From: JAVJSF01 sp040219555
Lineage (GTDB): Bacteria > Actinomycetota > Thermoleophilia > Miltoncostaeales > Miltoncostaeaceae
Direction: 5' to 3'
NCBI GenBank assembly: GCA_040219555.1
Contig: JAVJSF010000020.1
Coordinates: 1-58,134 of the forward strand
DNA length: 58,134 nt
The notes under the pieces were generated by a model. It searched no databases and was not told the DNA's origin. It saw only the letters and a program-made list of their open reading frames with translations. Of the stretch, positions 46,945-55,099 are shown one piece after another; position 1 is the stretch's first letter, and the number at the start of each line of letters is the position of its first letter. The position numbers were made by a program, and so were the translations under genes.

Positions 46945-48530
46945 GCGCGCCGGTCGACCCCGTCGTGCGGCGTGGGCGCCAGCAGGCGTCCGTGGGTGGG
47001 GCGCTCCGCGGCATCCACGCGGACGCGCGCCGGCGCCCCCCCGTCGCCGGGCCCGATCGCCGCCGCGAGCTCGGCGGCGTGGCGCTCGAGGAAGGCCCGG
47101 GCCACCTCGTTCTCGACCCGGACGCGGGCGTCCACGGCCTCCGCGCCGGCGCTGGCGGTGACCGTCACCGGCCCCAGGGCGCTCAGGTGCAACAGCATGG
47201 CGACGGTCCGGGGCCCGGAGCCGCGGGCATCCCCCTCCTCGTCGCCGCCCCCCTGGCCGCCCCCGTCGTCGGGCGCCACGCGGATCTCCGCCGTCCCCCC
47301 GCCGGGCAGCGGGATCTGAAGATAGGCGCCGCCGGTCGCGCTCTGGTGGGGCGCAGGGGTGCTGGGCGCCGCGATGGACTGGGCGCCGATGGTTTCGCCG
47401 GCCGCCAGGGCGGCGCGCGCCAGGGCGGGCTCGGCGGCCGGATGGTCGGCCAGCGCCGCCAGCAGCGCCCGCACCGTGGCGGGGGGAGTCTCGCCCGCGT
47501 CGGGGGCGGCCGCCGGGGCGGCGTGCGCGGCACCCAGGCGCTGGGCGGCCTCGCGCAGGGCGGCTGCGTCGCCCGACACCGCGGCCTCGGCGACCCCGGC
47601 CACGGCGCGGGCCAGGGCGTCGGCCACGCTGCGTACGCCGGTCGCATCGGCGGAGAGGGCGGGGAGAGGGGCACCGGCCGGCACGGGGGGCGCCGGCGCC
47701 CCGGCCGTGGCCGCAGCCGGAGGCGACGCCGCCGCCGGTCCGCCGGCGGGCACGGGGCCCGTTGCGGTGGCCTGTAGGGCGGGCGCCGCAGATGCCGCCT
47801 GGGCATTGCCCGGAGCCGGCGCGGACGGTGCACCCGCTCCCCCGGTCGCGGACGGCAGCGGGAGGGGCGAGGGGGCCTGCGGCGACGCGGTCGGTGGTGC
47901 GGAGGCCCGTGCGGCGTCCACCACCGCGGCGAGGGCCCGCCCGATGGGCGCGCCCTCGGCCAGCAGCGCCAGTCCGGCCACGGCCTGAGGGGTGGCGGGC
48001 AGACCGGCCGCCAGCAGCCGTACGTAGGCCGCGGCCTGCGCGGGCGTCTGTACCCGGGCGGCCGTGGCCCCGGCCACCAGTGCGGCGGAGGCGCCGGGCT
48101 CGGGCGTGGTCCCGGTGGCCGCGAGGGTCGCCACCAGGGCCGACGCGGACCCGGCCGACAGGCCGGCCCCACGCAGGGCCGCCACCAGGGCGGCACCCGG
48201 CCCGGCCGCGGCGCCGGATGTGCCCCCGGCACCCGGGGCGGTCGCCGGGCCCGCCTGGGGCGACTGGGGGCGCAGTACCACACGCCCCTCGGCGTGCTCG
48301 GCGACGACCACCCGGAGGGTCTGGCCCGGGTTGAGGGGCAGCGCCGTGGCGGCCATCAACCGGCCGCCACCCAGGGCCAGTTCGGCCATGCCATCGCGCA
48401 CGGCCACCACCCGCGCCGCCAGCACCTGCCCGACCTCGGCCGTGAGCGCCCGCGCGGGGATGGCGAGCGTGCCGGGCCCGGGGGGCGCGAGCGGGCTCGC
48501 GGGCGTGGGGATGGGGAAGGCGATGGACAC
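46941..48530 (-). CDS. Flagellar hook-length control protein (FliK/YlqG)-like
   Basis: The 529-residue protein is dominated by Ala/Pro-rich low-complexity sequence, as expected of a FliK molecular ruler. An N-terminal beta segment (AEVGQVLAARVVAVRDGMAE, LPLNPGQTLRVVVAEHAEGR) and a C-terminal Flg_hook-like domain (TVAMLLHLSALGPVTVTASA, VRVENEVARAFLERHAAELA) flank it. Coupling to the flhB-like gene supports the reading, since FliK acts on FlhB. Low-complexity makes the assignment less sure. It starts with GTG at 48530, divergent from flgF. Confidence 0.75.
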   Translation of the reverse strand: MSIAFPIPTPASPLAPPGPGTLAIPARALTAEVGQVLAARVVAVRDGMAELALGGGRLMAATALPLNPGQTLRVVVAEHAEGRVVLRPQSPQAGPATAPGAGGTSGAAAGPGAALVAALRGAGLSAGSASALVATLAATGTTPEPGASAALVAGATAARVQTPAQAAAYVRLLAAGLPATPQAVAGLALLAEGAPIGRALAAVVDAARASAPPTASPQAPSPLPLPSATGGAGAPSAPAPGNAQAASAAPALQATATGPVPAGGPAAASPPAAATAGAPAPPVPAGAPLPALSADATGVRSVADALARAVAGVAEAAVSGDAAALREAAQRLGAAHAAPAAAPDAGETPPATVRALLAALADHPAAEPALARAALAAGETIGAQSIAAPSTPAPHQSATGGAYLQIPLPGGGTAEIRVAPDDGGGQGGGDEEGDARGSGPRTVAMLLHLSALGPVTVTASAGAEAVDARVRVENEVARAFLERHAAELAAAIGPGDGGAPARVRVDAAERPTHGRLLAPTPHDGVDRRA

Positions 48531-48606
48531 TCACGGTCCCTGTCGTCACACCCGGCCGCCCACATGACCCGAACGGGGTCGGTGTCGCACGCGGCCCGTG
48601 CATCCG

Positions 48607-48634
48607 TCAAGTCACGCCATCCCGGTGCCGATGT
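48607..48634 (+). promoter_or_regulatory. Sigma-28-like promoter for the flgF operon
   Basis: TCAA (48607-48610), 16 bases, then GCCGATGT (48627-48634), resembling the flagellar sigma-28 consensus TAAA-N15-GCCGATAA. The same TCAA-N16-GCCGATG layout precedes flagellin (57809). Confidence 0.55.
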
Positions 48635-48667
48635 GCCCGGCGTACCGCATCCACCCTGGGGGTCCGT

Positions 48668-49402
48668 GTGATCAGAGGCGTCTACATCGCCGCGACGGGC
48701 ATGCTCGCCGAGAGCCAGCGCCAGGACGTGATCGCCAACAACCTGGCGAACGCCACCACGACGGGCTTCCGGCGCAGCATCACCACCGCCACGCCGTTCG
48801 CGGAGACACTGCTCACGAACATGCAGGCCCAGGGGGCGCCGGCCATCGGCACCCTCACCCGCGGGGCGCAGCTCGAGGGCACCGCCCTGCTGGAGACCCA
48901 GGGTCCGCTCCGCGCGACGGGGAACCCGCTGGACCTCGCCCTCGTGGGCGGCTCCTACTTCACCATCGAGACCGACGCCGGCCGGCGCTACACCCGGGAC
49001 GGCAGCTTCCAGCTGTCGGCCGAGGGGCGTCTGGTGACCGGTGCCGGGGAGACCGTCCTGGGCGCCGGCGGGCCGATCACGCTGACGCGTGGCGCCCCGG
49101 TGACCGTGGGCACGGATGGCACCGTCATCCAGGAGGGTCAGGCGCGCGGGCGCCTGCTGCTGACCGCCCTCGCGCCGGGCACGGCGCAGAGCGAGGGTGG
49201 CACGCGGGTCAACGGGACCCCCGCCGCTGCCGATGGGACCCGGGTGCGACAGGGTCACATCGAGGGGAGCGGCGTCAACGTGGTCACCGAGATGGTCGAG
49301 CTGATCCGCACCATGCGGTCGTTCGAGGCCAACCAGAAGGCCGTGCAGTCGCACGACGAGGCGCTGCAGCAGTCCGTCGGCCGCGTGGGTCGCGTGTCGT
49401 GA
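48668..49402 (+). CDS. flgF: Flagellar basal-body rod protein FlgF-type
   Basis: The 244-residue protein has the rod/hook N-terminal motif MIRGVYIAATGMLAESQRQD with VIANNLANATTTGFR, a middle domain (GSYFTIETDAGRRYTRDGSF) and the C-terminal helix VTEMVELIRTMRSFEANQKA. It is slightly shorter than FlgG. With the next gene it forms the pair equivalent to FlgF-FlgG or Bacillus FlhO-FlhP. GTG at 48668. It opens the plus-strand flagellar transcript. Confidence 0.88.
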   Translation: MIRGVYIAATGMLAESQRQDVIANNLANATTTGFRRSITTATPFAETLLTNMQAQGAPAIGTLTRGAQLEGTALLETQGPLRATGNPLDLALVGGSYFTIETDAGRRYTRDGSFQLSAEGRLVTGAGETVLGAGGPITLTRGAPVTVGTDGTVIQEGQARGRLLLTALAPGTAQSEGGTRVNGTPAAADGTRVRQGHIEGSGVNVVTEMVELIRTMRSFEANQKAVQSHDEALQQSVGRVGRVS

Positions 49403-49544
49403 CCCCCCGCGCCGAGACCACCACGCCCACCATGAGCCGGACCGCCCTCGGGCGGGAGCTCTGCGGCGTCGCCGGACCGGCGACCCGCGTGCGGAGGGGC
49501 GCAGACCCCGGGTGCCACAGAGCGCCCGTCGCGGAGAGCCACAC

Positions 49545-50300
49545 ATGTTGAACTCGCTCCATTCGGCCGCCACCGGCATGCGCGCGCAGCAGACGAGCAT
49601 GGACGTGGTCGCCAACAACCTGGCCAACGCCACCACCTCGGGCTACAAGCGCGACCGGGTGGACCTGGTCGACCTCGACTACCAGACCCTGATGCTGGCC
49701 GAGGGCGGCACCGGGCAGGTGGGCCTTGGCTCCGCGCCGGGGAGCATCGGCAAGGAGCACGAGCAGGGCGCCTTCCAGGAGACCGGCCGCGCGCTCGATG
49801 TCGCCATCCAGGGCGAGGGCTTCCTCCAGGTGCTGCGCCCGGACGGCACCCTGGCCTACACCCGCGCCGGCAACCTCCAGGTGGACGGCCGCGGCCGCAT
49901 CGGGCTCCCGTCGGGTGACCTCCTCCAGCCGCGCATCACGGTCCCCCCGGGGGCCGGCGACATCAGCGTCGCCGCCGACGGGCGCATCAGCGCCACGGTG
50001 GCGGGCGCGAGTCAGGACCTCGGACGGGTCCAGACCGCCTCTTTCGCCAACCCGGGCGGACTGCGGGCGGTGGGGGACAACCTCTTCGCCGCCACCGCCA
50101 ACTCGGGCGCCGCCGCCGTGGGCGCGCCGGGTGCGGGGGGACGCGGGGCGCTGAGTCAGGGCGTGCTCGAGGGCTCGAACGTGAACGTCGGGACCGAGAT
50201 GATCTCGCTCATCACCACCCAGCGCGCCTTCGAGGCCGCCAGCCGGGTGGTGACCGCCAGCGACGAGATGATGGGCATGGCGAACGGGCTCCGTCGATGA
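49545..50300 (+). CDS. flgG: Flagellar distal rod protein FlgG
   Basis: The 251-residue protein begins MLNSLHSAATGMRAQQTSMD with VVANNLANATTSGYKRDR. It has EQGAFQETGRALDVAIQGEG, FLQVLRPDGTLAYTRAGNL, and the terminal GTEMISLITTQRAFEAASRV with VTASDEMM, all typical of FlgG. ATG at 49545 has GCGGAGAG upstream. A 142-base spacer separates it from flgF; I see no promoter there. The stop overlaps the flgJ-type gene (ATGA). Confidence 0.92.
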   Translation: MLNSLHSAATGMRAQQTSMDVVANNLANATTSGYKRDRVDLVDLDYQTLMLAEGGTGQVGLGSAPGSIGKEHEQGAFQETGRALDVAIQGEGFLQVLRPDGTLAYTRAGNLQVDGRGRIGLPSGDLLQPRITVPPGAGDISVAADGRISATVAGASQDLGRVQTASFANPGGLRAVGDNLFAATANSGAAAVGAPGAGGRGALSQGVLEGSNVNVGTEMISLITTQRAFEAASRVVTASDEMMGMANGLRR

Positions 50301-50581
50301 CGGTCCCCCCGATCGCCGGCGTCGGCACGCCCGCCGCGCCCGCCTCCGCGGATCCGCCCGGCACGCCGGCGGTGGACCCGCAGATCGCCGAGGCCGCGCG
50401 TGGGTTCGAGGGCATCTTCATGTCGATGATGGTCGGCGAGATGATGGAGGGCACCTCCCTCGGTCAGGCCAACCCGATGTATGCGGGCCTCGCCACCGAG
50501 AAGCTCGGCGACGCCCTCGCCGAGGCCGGCGGCATCGGCCTTGCCGCGGTGCTGGAACGACAGCTCGGAGGTGAGGCGTGA
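50297..50581 (+). CDS. FlgJ N-terminal-type rod-binding protein
   Basis: The 94-residue protein corresponds to the rod-capping domain of FlgJ: IAEAARGFEGIFMSMMVGEM, MEGTSLGQANPMYAGLATEK, LGDALAEAGGIGLAAVLERQ. The muramidase domain found in proteobacterial FlgJ is absent, as usual in Gram-positives. ATG at 50297 overlaps flgG and the stop overlaps the yvyF-like gene, so it is co-translated in a rod-to-hook assembly cluster. Confidence 0.88.
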   Translation: MTVPPIAGVGTPAAPASADPPGTPAVDPQIAEAARGFEGIFMSMMVGEMMEGTSLGQANPMYAGLATEKLGDALAEAGGIGLAAVLERQLGGEA

Positions 50582-50985
50582 GCGTGCAGCGGTGCGAGGA
50601 GTGCGGCGGGCTGTTCGCGCATCTGCCCCGCGGGGTCTGTGCCGGCTGCCTGGAGCAGCGCGAGGGCGAGTTCCGCCTGGTGCGCGACTGGCTGCGCGAC
50701 CACCGGGGCGCGGGCATCGCTGCGGCCGCCGCGGCAACCGGCGTGGACGAGGGCACGATCGTGCGCTTCATCCGCGAGGGTCGGATCGAGGTGGTCGACC
50801 CGGCCGACCCGGTGCTGCGCCGCGATCAGGAGCTGGACGAGCGCCGCCAGGACCTGGTGCGCCAGCTGGCCGACGCCCCGCGCCTGGGATCGTCGGTGCT
50901 CACCGGCAGCCACATCGATCAGCCGGGTCAGCCCGTGCCGGACCCGATCGGCAAATCGCGCGGCATGCGCACCCGGAGGTCGTGA
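50578..50985 (+). CDS. Flagellar operon protein YvyF-like (zinc finger plus HTH)
   Basis: The 135-residue protein has a four-Cys finger (CEECGGLFAHLPRGVCAGC, residues 6-24) and the helix-turn-helix segment GAGIAAAAAATGVDEGTIVR with FIREGRIE. This is the pattern of Bacillus YvyF, encoded before flgM-flgN. The function is poorly known. GTG at 50578 overlaps the flgJ-type stop. Its tail is disordered. Confidence 0.85.
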   Translation: MSVQRCEECGGLFAHLPRGVCAGCLEQREGEFRLVRDWLRDHRGAGIAAAAAATGVDEGTIVRFIREGRIEVVDPADPVLRRDQELDERRQDLVRQLADAPRLGSSVLTGSHIDQPGQPVPDPIGKSRGMRTRRS

Positions 50986-51476
50986 TGCGCCACAACGTGA
51001 TGCACCTGAGCGAGTGCCTCGAGGACGTCGTCGAGGTGCAGGGGCGCCTGCTGGCGTCCCTCCTGGATCAGCGACCGGCGATCATCGAGAGCCGCCACGC
51101 GGCCGTGGAGGAGCTGGCCCAGCGCTGCGAGATCGAGATCCGCCGCCTGACCGTGGCCGAGCGCGCCCGGGCCGCCGCCGCCCAGATGCTGGCGGACGAG
51201 CTGGAGCTGCCGACCCCCCGCTGGTCGGTGCTGCGCACCGCCGTGACCGAGGAGGAGCGCGACCTGCTGGAGGGCTCGGTGACGCAGGTGGAGGCCCTGG
51301 TGCGCGACCTGGAGCTGGCGAACGCCATCAACGGGCAGCTGGTGCGCAACGAGCTGGCCGTGGTGGACGCCTCCATGCGCAGCCTGGCCGGTCCGACCCC
51401 GCGCTCGTACACGGCGGCCGGCGCCACCGCCGCCGCGCCGCCGCCCCGACCCATGATGCTCAACACCTCGGCCTAG
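50985..51476 (+). CDS. flgN: FlgN-like export chaperone
   Basis: The 163-residue, mostly helical protein (LSECLEDVVEVQGRLLASLL, AAVEELAQRCEIEIRRLTVA, EERDLLEGSVTQVEALVRDL, ELANAINGQLVRNELAVVDA) fits the FlgN/YvyG chaperone of hook-filament junction proteins, encoded next to flgK as usual. ATG at 50985 is five bases after GGAGG; GTG 50982 overlaps the previous stop. No flgM lies between it and the yvyF-like gene. Confidence 0.85.
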   Translation: MRHNVMHLSECLEDVVEVQGRLLASLLDQRPAIIESRHAAVEELAQRCEIEIRRLTVAERARAAAAQMLADELELPTPRWSVLRTAVTEEERDLLEGSVTQVEALVRDLELANAINGQLVRNELAVVDASMRSLAGPTPRSYTAAGATAAAPPPRPMMLNTSA

Positions 51477-51478
51477 CG

Positions 51479-52885
51479 ATGGCATCGACCTTCTTCGGGC
51501 TCAACGTGGCGCTGTCGGGCATCGTGGCCCAGCAGCGCGCGCTGAACACCGTCTCGCACAACATCACCAACGCCGGCACCCAGGGCTACTCGCGCCAGCG
51601 CGTGGAGCTGGCCGCCTCGCCGGCCTACCCGATGCCGGGCGTCAACACCGCCGTGGGGCCGGGCCAGCTGGGGACCGGTGTGATGGCCACCCAGCACGCG
51701 CGGATGCGCGACCAGTTCGCGGACATCACGGTGCGCACCCAGTCGGCGGCCCTGGGGGAGTGGAACGCCCGCTCCTCGGGGCTGAGGTCCATCGACACGA
51801 TCATCGACGAGCCGGGCGACACCGGCATCACCACCCTCCTGTCGGCCTACTGGTCGAGCTGGCAGGGCCTTTCCACCCAGCCCGACTCGGCCGCCAGCCG
51901 CGAGGCGGTGCGGGCGGCGGGCGTCGGCCTGGCCCAGGGGCTCAACGACCTGTCGGCGCGCCTCGGCTCTGCCGCGGCCGAGGCCGACACCCGCATCGGC
52001 CTGGAGGTGGCGCGCGCCAACGAGCTGGCCGGCCAGATCAACGTGGCCAATCAGCGCATCGCCACCATCGCGGCCACCGGCCAGGAGCCCAACGACCTGC
52101 GCGACCTGCGCGATGTCCTGGTCGACGAGCTGGCGGGCATGGTGGGGGTCACCGTCACGACGGGCCCCACCGACAAGCTCAGCATCGCGGTGGGCGGCCA
52201 GTTGCTGCTCGACGGCGGTAGCGACACCGTCAACGCGCTCGCGGTCTCGGGCGCCGGCGCGGTCACCGTGGGCGGTGTCGGCGTCACCCCTGCCGGCGGC
52301 AGCATCATGGGCAACGTGGCCCTGCGCGATGCCGTGATCGGCGGGCCCACGGGCTACCTGGCGCGCCTGGACCAGTTGGCGGGGGCCCTGTCGGCCTCCG
52401 TGAACGCGGCCCACCAGGCCGGCGTGGGCCTCAACGGCTCCACCGGGCAGGACTTCTTCACCGGTACCACCGCGGCGACCGTCGCCGTGTCGGCACCGGT
52501 GATGGCGAGTACCGACAACATCGCCGCCTCGGCGACGGCGGCCGGCCTGCCGTCGGACTCCGACAACGCCGTGGCGGTGGCCCAGCTCCAGTTCGTGGTG
52601 CAGGCCATCGGCGCCACCACCACCACCATCGACGGCTTCTACCAGCAGGTCGTCGCGGCCATCGGCGTGGACGCCGATCAGGCCTACCGCATGACCCAGG
52701 TGCAGTCCGGGGTGCTGGATGCGGCGCTGGCCCGCCGCGACTCCACCATGGGCGTCAACCTCGACGAGGAGGCCGCCGACATGGTGCGCTTCACCAAGTC
52801 ATACAACGCCGCGGCCCGCATGGTCACGGCGGTCGACGAGATGCTCGAGACCATCATCAGCCGCATGGGCATCGTGGGGAGGTAG
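51479..52885 (+). CDS. flgK: Flagellar hook-associated protein 1 (FlgK)
   Basis: FlgK joins hook and filament. The 468-residue protein starts MASTFFGLNVALSGIVAQQR with ALNTVSHNITNAGTQGYSRQ and RVELAASPA. It continues with IIDEPGDTGITTLLSAYWSS, where the pattern W..W is typical, and ends with GVNLDEEAADMVRFTKSYNA with AARMVTAVDEMLETIISRMG. ATG at 51479 is two bases after the flgN stop. Confidence 0.94.
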   Translation: MASTFFGLNVALSGIVAQQRALNTVSHNITNAGTQGYSRQRVELAASPAYPMPGVNTAVGPGQLGTGVMATQHARMRDQFADITVRTQSAALGEWNARSSGLRSIDTIIDEPGDTGITTLLSAYWSSWQGLSTQPDSAASREAVRAAGVGLAQGLNDLSARLGSAAAEADTRIGLEVARANELAGQINVANQRIATIAATGQEPNDLRDLRDVLVDELAGMVGVTVTTGPTDKLSIAVGGQLLLDGGSDTVNALAVSGAGAVTVGGVGVTPAGGSIMGNVALRDAVIGGPTGYLARLDQLAGALSASVNAAHQAGVGLNGSTGQDFFTGTTAATVAVSAPVMASTDNIAASATAAGLPSDSDNAVAVAQLQFVVQAIGATTTTIDGFYQQVVAAIGVDADQAYRMTQVQSGVLDAALARRDSTMGVNLDEEAADMVRFTKSYNAAARMVTAVDEMLETIISRMGIVGR

Positions 52886-52892
52886 TCGCGTC

Positions 52893-53792
52893 GTGATCGA
52901 TCGCATGAGCACGGGTCAGATGGCCCGCAACTACCTGAGCAGCCTGAACCGGGTCTACTCGGACATGGCCGACGCCCAGCAACAGGTGTCCACCGGCAAG
53001 ACGATGCTGCGCCCCAGCGACGACCCCGTGGGCATCGCCCTGTCGCTGGGCCTGCGCCGCGATCAGGTGGCCACCGACGCGTGGTCGCGCAACATCCAGG
53101 ACTCGCTGACCTGGCTCAACACCACCGACCGCGCGCTGGGTCAGGCGCTCGAGGTGGTGCAGAGGGCATCCGAGCTGGCGGTCCAGGGCGGCAACGGCAC
53201 CCTCTCCCAGGAGGCGCGCGACCTGATCGCCGGCTCCGTCGAGGGCCTCAAGGGCCAGTTCGTCGAGGTGGGCAACAGCAGCCTCGGCGGCCGGTTCCTG
53301 TTCGCCGGGACCGCCACCACCACCAAGCCCTTCGACCCGGCCACCGAGGCCGCCACCCTGCCGATCAGCACCGGGTTGATGACCCGCGAGGTGGCACAGG
53401 GGGCGGTGGTGGCGGTCAACACCACGGCCGATCGCCTGCAAGGCCCGGGGGGCGCGACGCCGGACATCTTCACGGCCCTCGACGGCCTGGCCACGGCGCT
53501 GCGCAACAACGACAGCGCCGGCGTGGCGACGGCCCTGGACGACTTCGACGCGCACATGGAGAACATCAGCATGCTGCGCGGAGAGGCCGGGGCCAAGGTC
53601 AACCGCCTCGAGCTCACCGCGACGCGCTTCGAGGCGCAGCGGGTGGCCACCGGAGAGCAGCTCGGCACCCTCGAGGGCGCCGACATGGCGCAGGCCATCA
53701 TCACCTTCACCGAGCGCGAGAACGTCTACAAGGCGGCCCTGGCCGCCGGCGCGCGCATCTCACAACCGTCGCTCATGGACTTCCTCCGATGA
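52893..53792 (+). CDS. flgL: Flagellar hook-associated protein 3 (FlgL)
   Basis: FlgL is the second junction protein. The 299-residue flagellin-like protein begins MSTGQMARNYLSSLNRVYSD with QQQVSTGKTMLRPSDDPVGI. It has LEVVQRASELAVQGGNGTLS and RFLFAGTATTTKPFDP, and ends ENVYKAALAAGARISQPSLM. GTG at 52893 follows GGGGAGGTAG by about nine bases and gives VIDRMSTGQM as the start. It completes flgK-flgL next to fliW as in Bacillus. Confidence 0.94.
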   Translation: MIDRMSTGQMARNYLSSLNRVYSDMADAQQQVSTGKTMLRPSDDPVGIALSLGLRRDQVATDAWSRNIQDSLTWLNTTDRALGQALEVVQRASELAVQGGNGTLSQEARDLIAGSVEGLKGQFVEVGNSSLGGRFLFAGTATTTKPFDPATEAATLPISTGLMTREVAQGAVVAVNTTADRLQGPGGATPDIFTALDGLATALRNNDSAGVATALDDFDAHMENISMLRGEAGAKVNRLELTATRFEAQRVATGEQLGTLEGADMAQAIITFTERENVYKAALAAGARISQPSLMDFLR

Positions 53793-53847
53793 GCGGCATC
53801 AGCCCGTCCCCGTTTCCACCCGTTCACGCGCGTAGCCGAGGAGCATC

Positions 53848-54324
53848 ATGCCCATGACCGTCGAGACCACCCCCGTCGCACCGATCACGGTGAGCTCCCA
53901 GGCTCTCGGGTCGGTCGAGATCGATCCGGCCACCACCATCGAGATGCTCGACCCGCTGGCCGGCTTCCCGGACTGCACGCACTACGCGCTCGTGCCGCAC
54001 GTGCGCGGCGGCGTGGTGAGCCCCACCATCCAGTGGCTCCAGGCGATGGAGCGCCCGTTCCAAGCGTTCATCGTGGCCGACCCCTGGACCGTGTTCCCGG
54101 ACTACTCGCCCGAGCTCTCGGACGGCGACGCGGCCCGGCTGGGCCTGAGCGCCGCCGAGGACGCGCAGTTGCTGGTGATCCTCACCGTGCCCGGCACCCC
54201 CAGCGGGATCACCGCCAACCTGCGGGCGCCGATCGTGGTGAACGTGCCCGAGCGGGTGGCCAAGCAGGCCGTCCTCCTGGGCGACGCCTACCACACCCGT
54301 CACGAGGTGCGGCGGGCCGCCTGA
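53848..54324 (+). CDS. fliW: Flagellar assembly factor FliW
   Basis: FliW binds flagellin and, when free, sequesters CsrA to allow flagellin translation. The 158-residue protein has IEMLDPLAGFPDCTHYALVP near 28, IQWLQAMERPFQAFIVADPW near 60, DAQLLVILTVPG and TANLRAPIVVNVPERVAKQA, the family core. It has a slightly long N-terminus. ATG at 53848 lies 55 bases after flgL. The usual partner csrA is not adjacent; about 3.2 kb of mostly minus-strand genes intervene. Confidence 0.93.
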   Translation: MPMTVETTPVAPITVSSQALGSVEIDPATTIEMLDPLAGFPDCTHYALVPHVRGGVVSPTIQWLQAMERPFQAFIVADPWTVFPDYSPELSDGDAARLGLSAAEDAQLLVILTVPGTPSGITANLRAPIVVNVPERVAKQAVLLGDAYHTRHEVRRAA

Positions 54325-54327
54325 TCG

Positions 54328-54375
54328 ACCCGCCCCGCCGCCGGGCCGGGGGATCCGGCCGGCGGCGGGGCGGGT
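54328..54375. terminator. Strong hairpin after fliW
   Basis: ACCCGCCCCGCCGCCGG (54328-54344) pairs perfectly over 17 bp with 54359-54375 around a 14-base loop. It lies between fliW and the converging 80-residue gene and should stop both. Confidence 0.7.
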
Positions 54376-54391
54376 GTGGCACGTCGCCCGG

Positions 54392-54634
54392 TCACTCGGG
54401 TACGGCCGGCCGGCCGCTCGCGCGGCGCCGGATCAGCCACCCCACCAGGTCCGCCCGCCGGCCGTCGTCCAGCCAGTGCGTGACCACGTGCTCGAGGCGG
54501 GAGATGGCCGGGCCGTCGCCGGCCAGCGCCTGGTTGCGCCCGGTGCGCCAGGCGATCCACCCCACCAGCCGCTCGATGTCGGCGTCGTCCAGGTGCAGGG
54601 CGCAGTGGTTGACGATGTCGGCCGGGGCGGTCAT
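54392..54634 (-). CDS. Small hypothetical protein (80 residues) beside a LexA-like box
   Basis: The protein (start MTAPADIVNHCALHLDDADI) has two similar halves, ERLVGWIAWRTGRN and ADLVGWLIRRRASG, separated by AISRLEHVVTHWLDDGRR. It looks helical, with no membrane segment. No family is recognised. On the minus strand TACCAT (54649-54644) lies nine bases before ATG 54634, and a CGAAC-N4-GTTCG palindrome adjoins that -10. DNA-damage induction is inferred from this site only. Confidence 0.6.
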   Translation of the reverse strand: MTAPADIVNHCALHLDDADIERLVGWIAWRTGRNQALAGDGPAISRLEHVVTHWLDDGRRADLVGWLIRRRASGRPAVPE

Positions 54635-54650
54635 GGGCGGGGGATGGTAT

Positions 54651-54664
54651 CGAACGTGTGTTCG
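54651..54664. promoter_or_regulatory. LexA (SOS) box candidate
   Basis: CGAACGTGTGTTCG matches the Gram-positive and mycobacterial LexA consensus CGAAC-RNRY-GTTYG at every position. It abuts the TACCAT -10 of the minus-strand 80-residue gene, where LexA would block transcription. A further CGAAC half-site follows at 54669-54673. The plus-strand monooxygenase gene starts 85 bases away. Confidence 0.6.
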
Positions 54665-54706
54665 TTGGCGAACCCGCCGGCGCCGCCGCGGACGGCCGCC
54701 GGTCAC

Positions 54707-54712
54707 TACCCT
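54707..54712 (+). promoter_or_regulatory. Possible -10 element TACCCT
   Basis: TACCCT lies 36 bases before the ATG at 54749 and equals the greA -10 hexamer. No clear -35 is visible. Confidence 0.35.
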
Positions 54713-54748
54713 GATCTGCGTAACCGGATCGGCGACGAGGAGGCCGGC

Positions 54749-55090
54749 ATGTCGGAGGTCGTGGTGGTGGCGCACGCGCGCGCCAAGAAGGGCCGGGGCG
54801 CCGAGGCGGCTGCCCTCCTGATGAACCTGGTGGGCCCCACCCACGGCGAGGAGGGCTGCCTGCTCTACGCGCTGCACCAGGACGTCGCCGACCCGGACCA
54901 CCTGGTGTTCGTGGAGCGCTGGAGCAGCCGGGAGGCGCTCGACGCCCACGCCGGGGCGCCGCACCTGAGCCTGCTGCGCGACGTCGGGCCGATGGTGCTC
55001 GACGCCCCGGTGGAGGTGTTCGTACTCGATCCGCTGCCGGGTGGCGAGCCGCACCTGGGGACCCTCGAGGGCATCGCGCCGGCCGCCTGA
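54749..55090 (+). CDS. ABM-domain monooxygenase (YgiN-like)
   Basis: The 113-residue protein has the small alpha-beta barrel: VVVVAHARAKKGRGAEAAAL, THGEEGCLLYALHQDVADPD, HLVFVERWSSREALDAHAGA and a final VLDAPVEVFVLDPLPGG strand. YgiN-type members are quinol monooxygenases, but substrates vary. A good Shine-Dalgarno (GAGGAGG) precedes ATG 54749. It is the only plus-strand gene in the block between fliW and csrA. Confidence 0.8.
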   Translation: MSEVVVVAHARAKKGRGAEAAALLMNLVGPTHGEEGCLLYALHQDVADPDHLVFVERWSSREALDAHAGAPHLSLLRDVGPMVLDAPVEVFVLDPLPGGEPHLGTLEGIAPAA

Positions 55091-55099
55091 GGCCGGTCC

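Noticed and set aside
54660..54673. A second LexA box made of GTTCG-ttgg-CGAAC
   Set aside because: The half-sites are in the reverse order of the LexA consensus; it is more likely one box plus an extra half-site.
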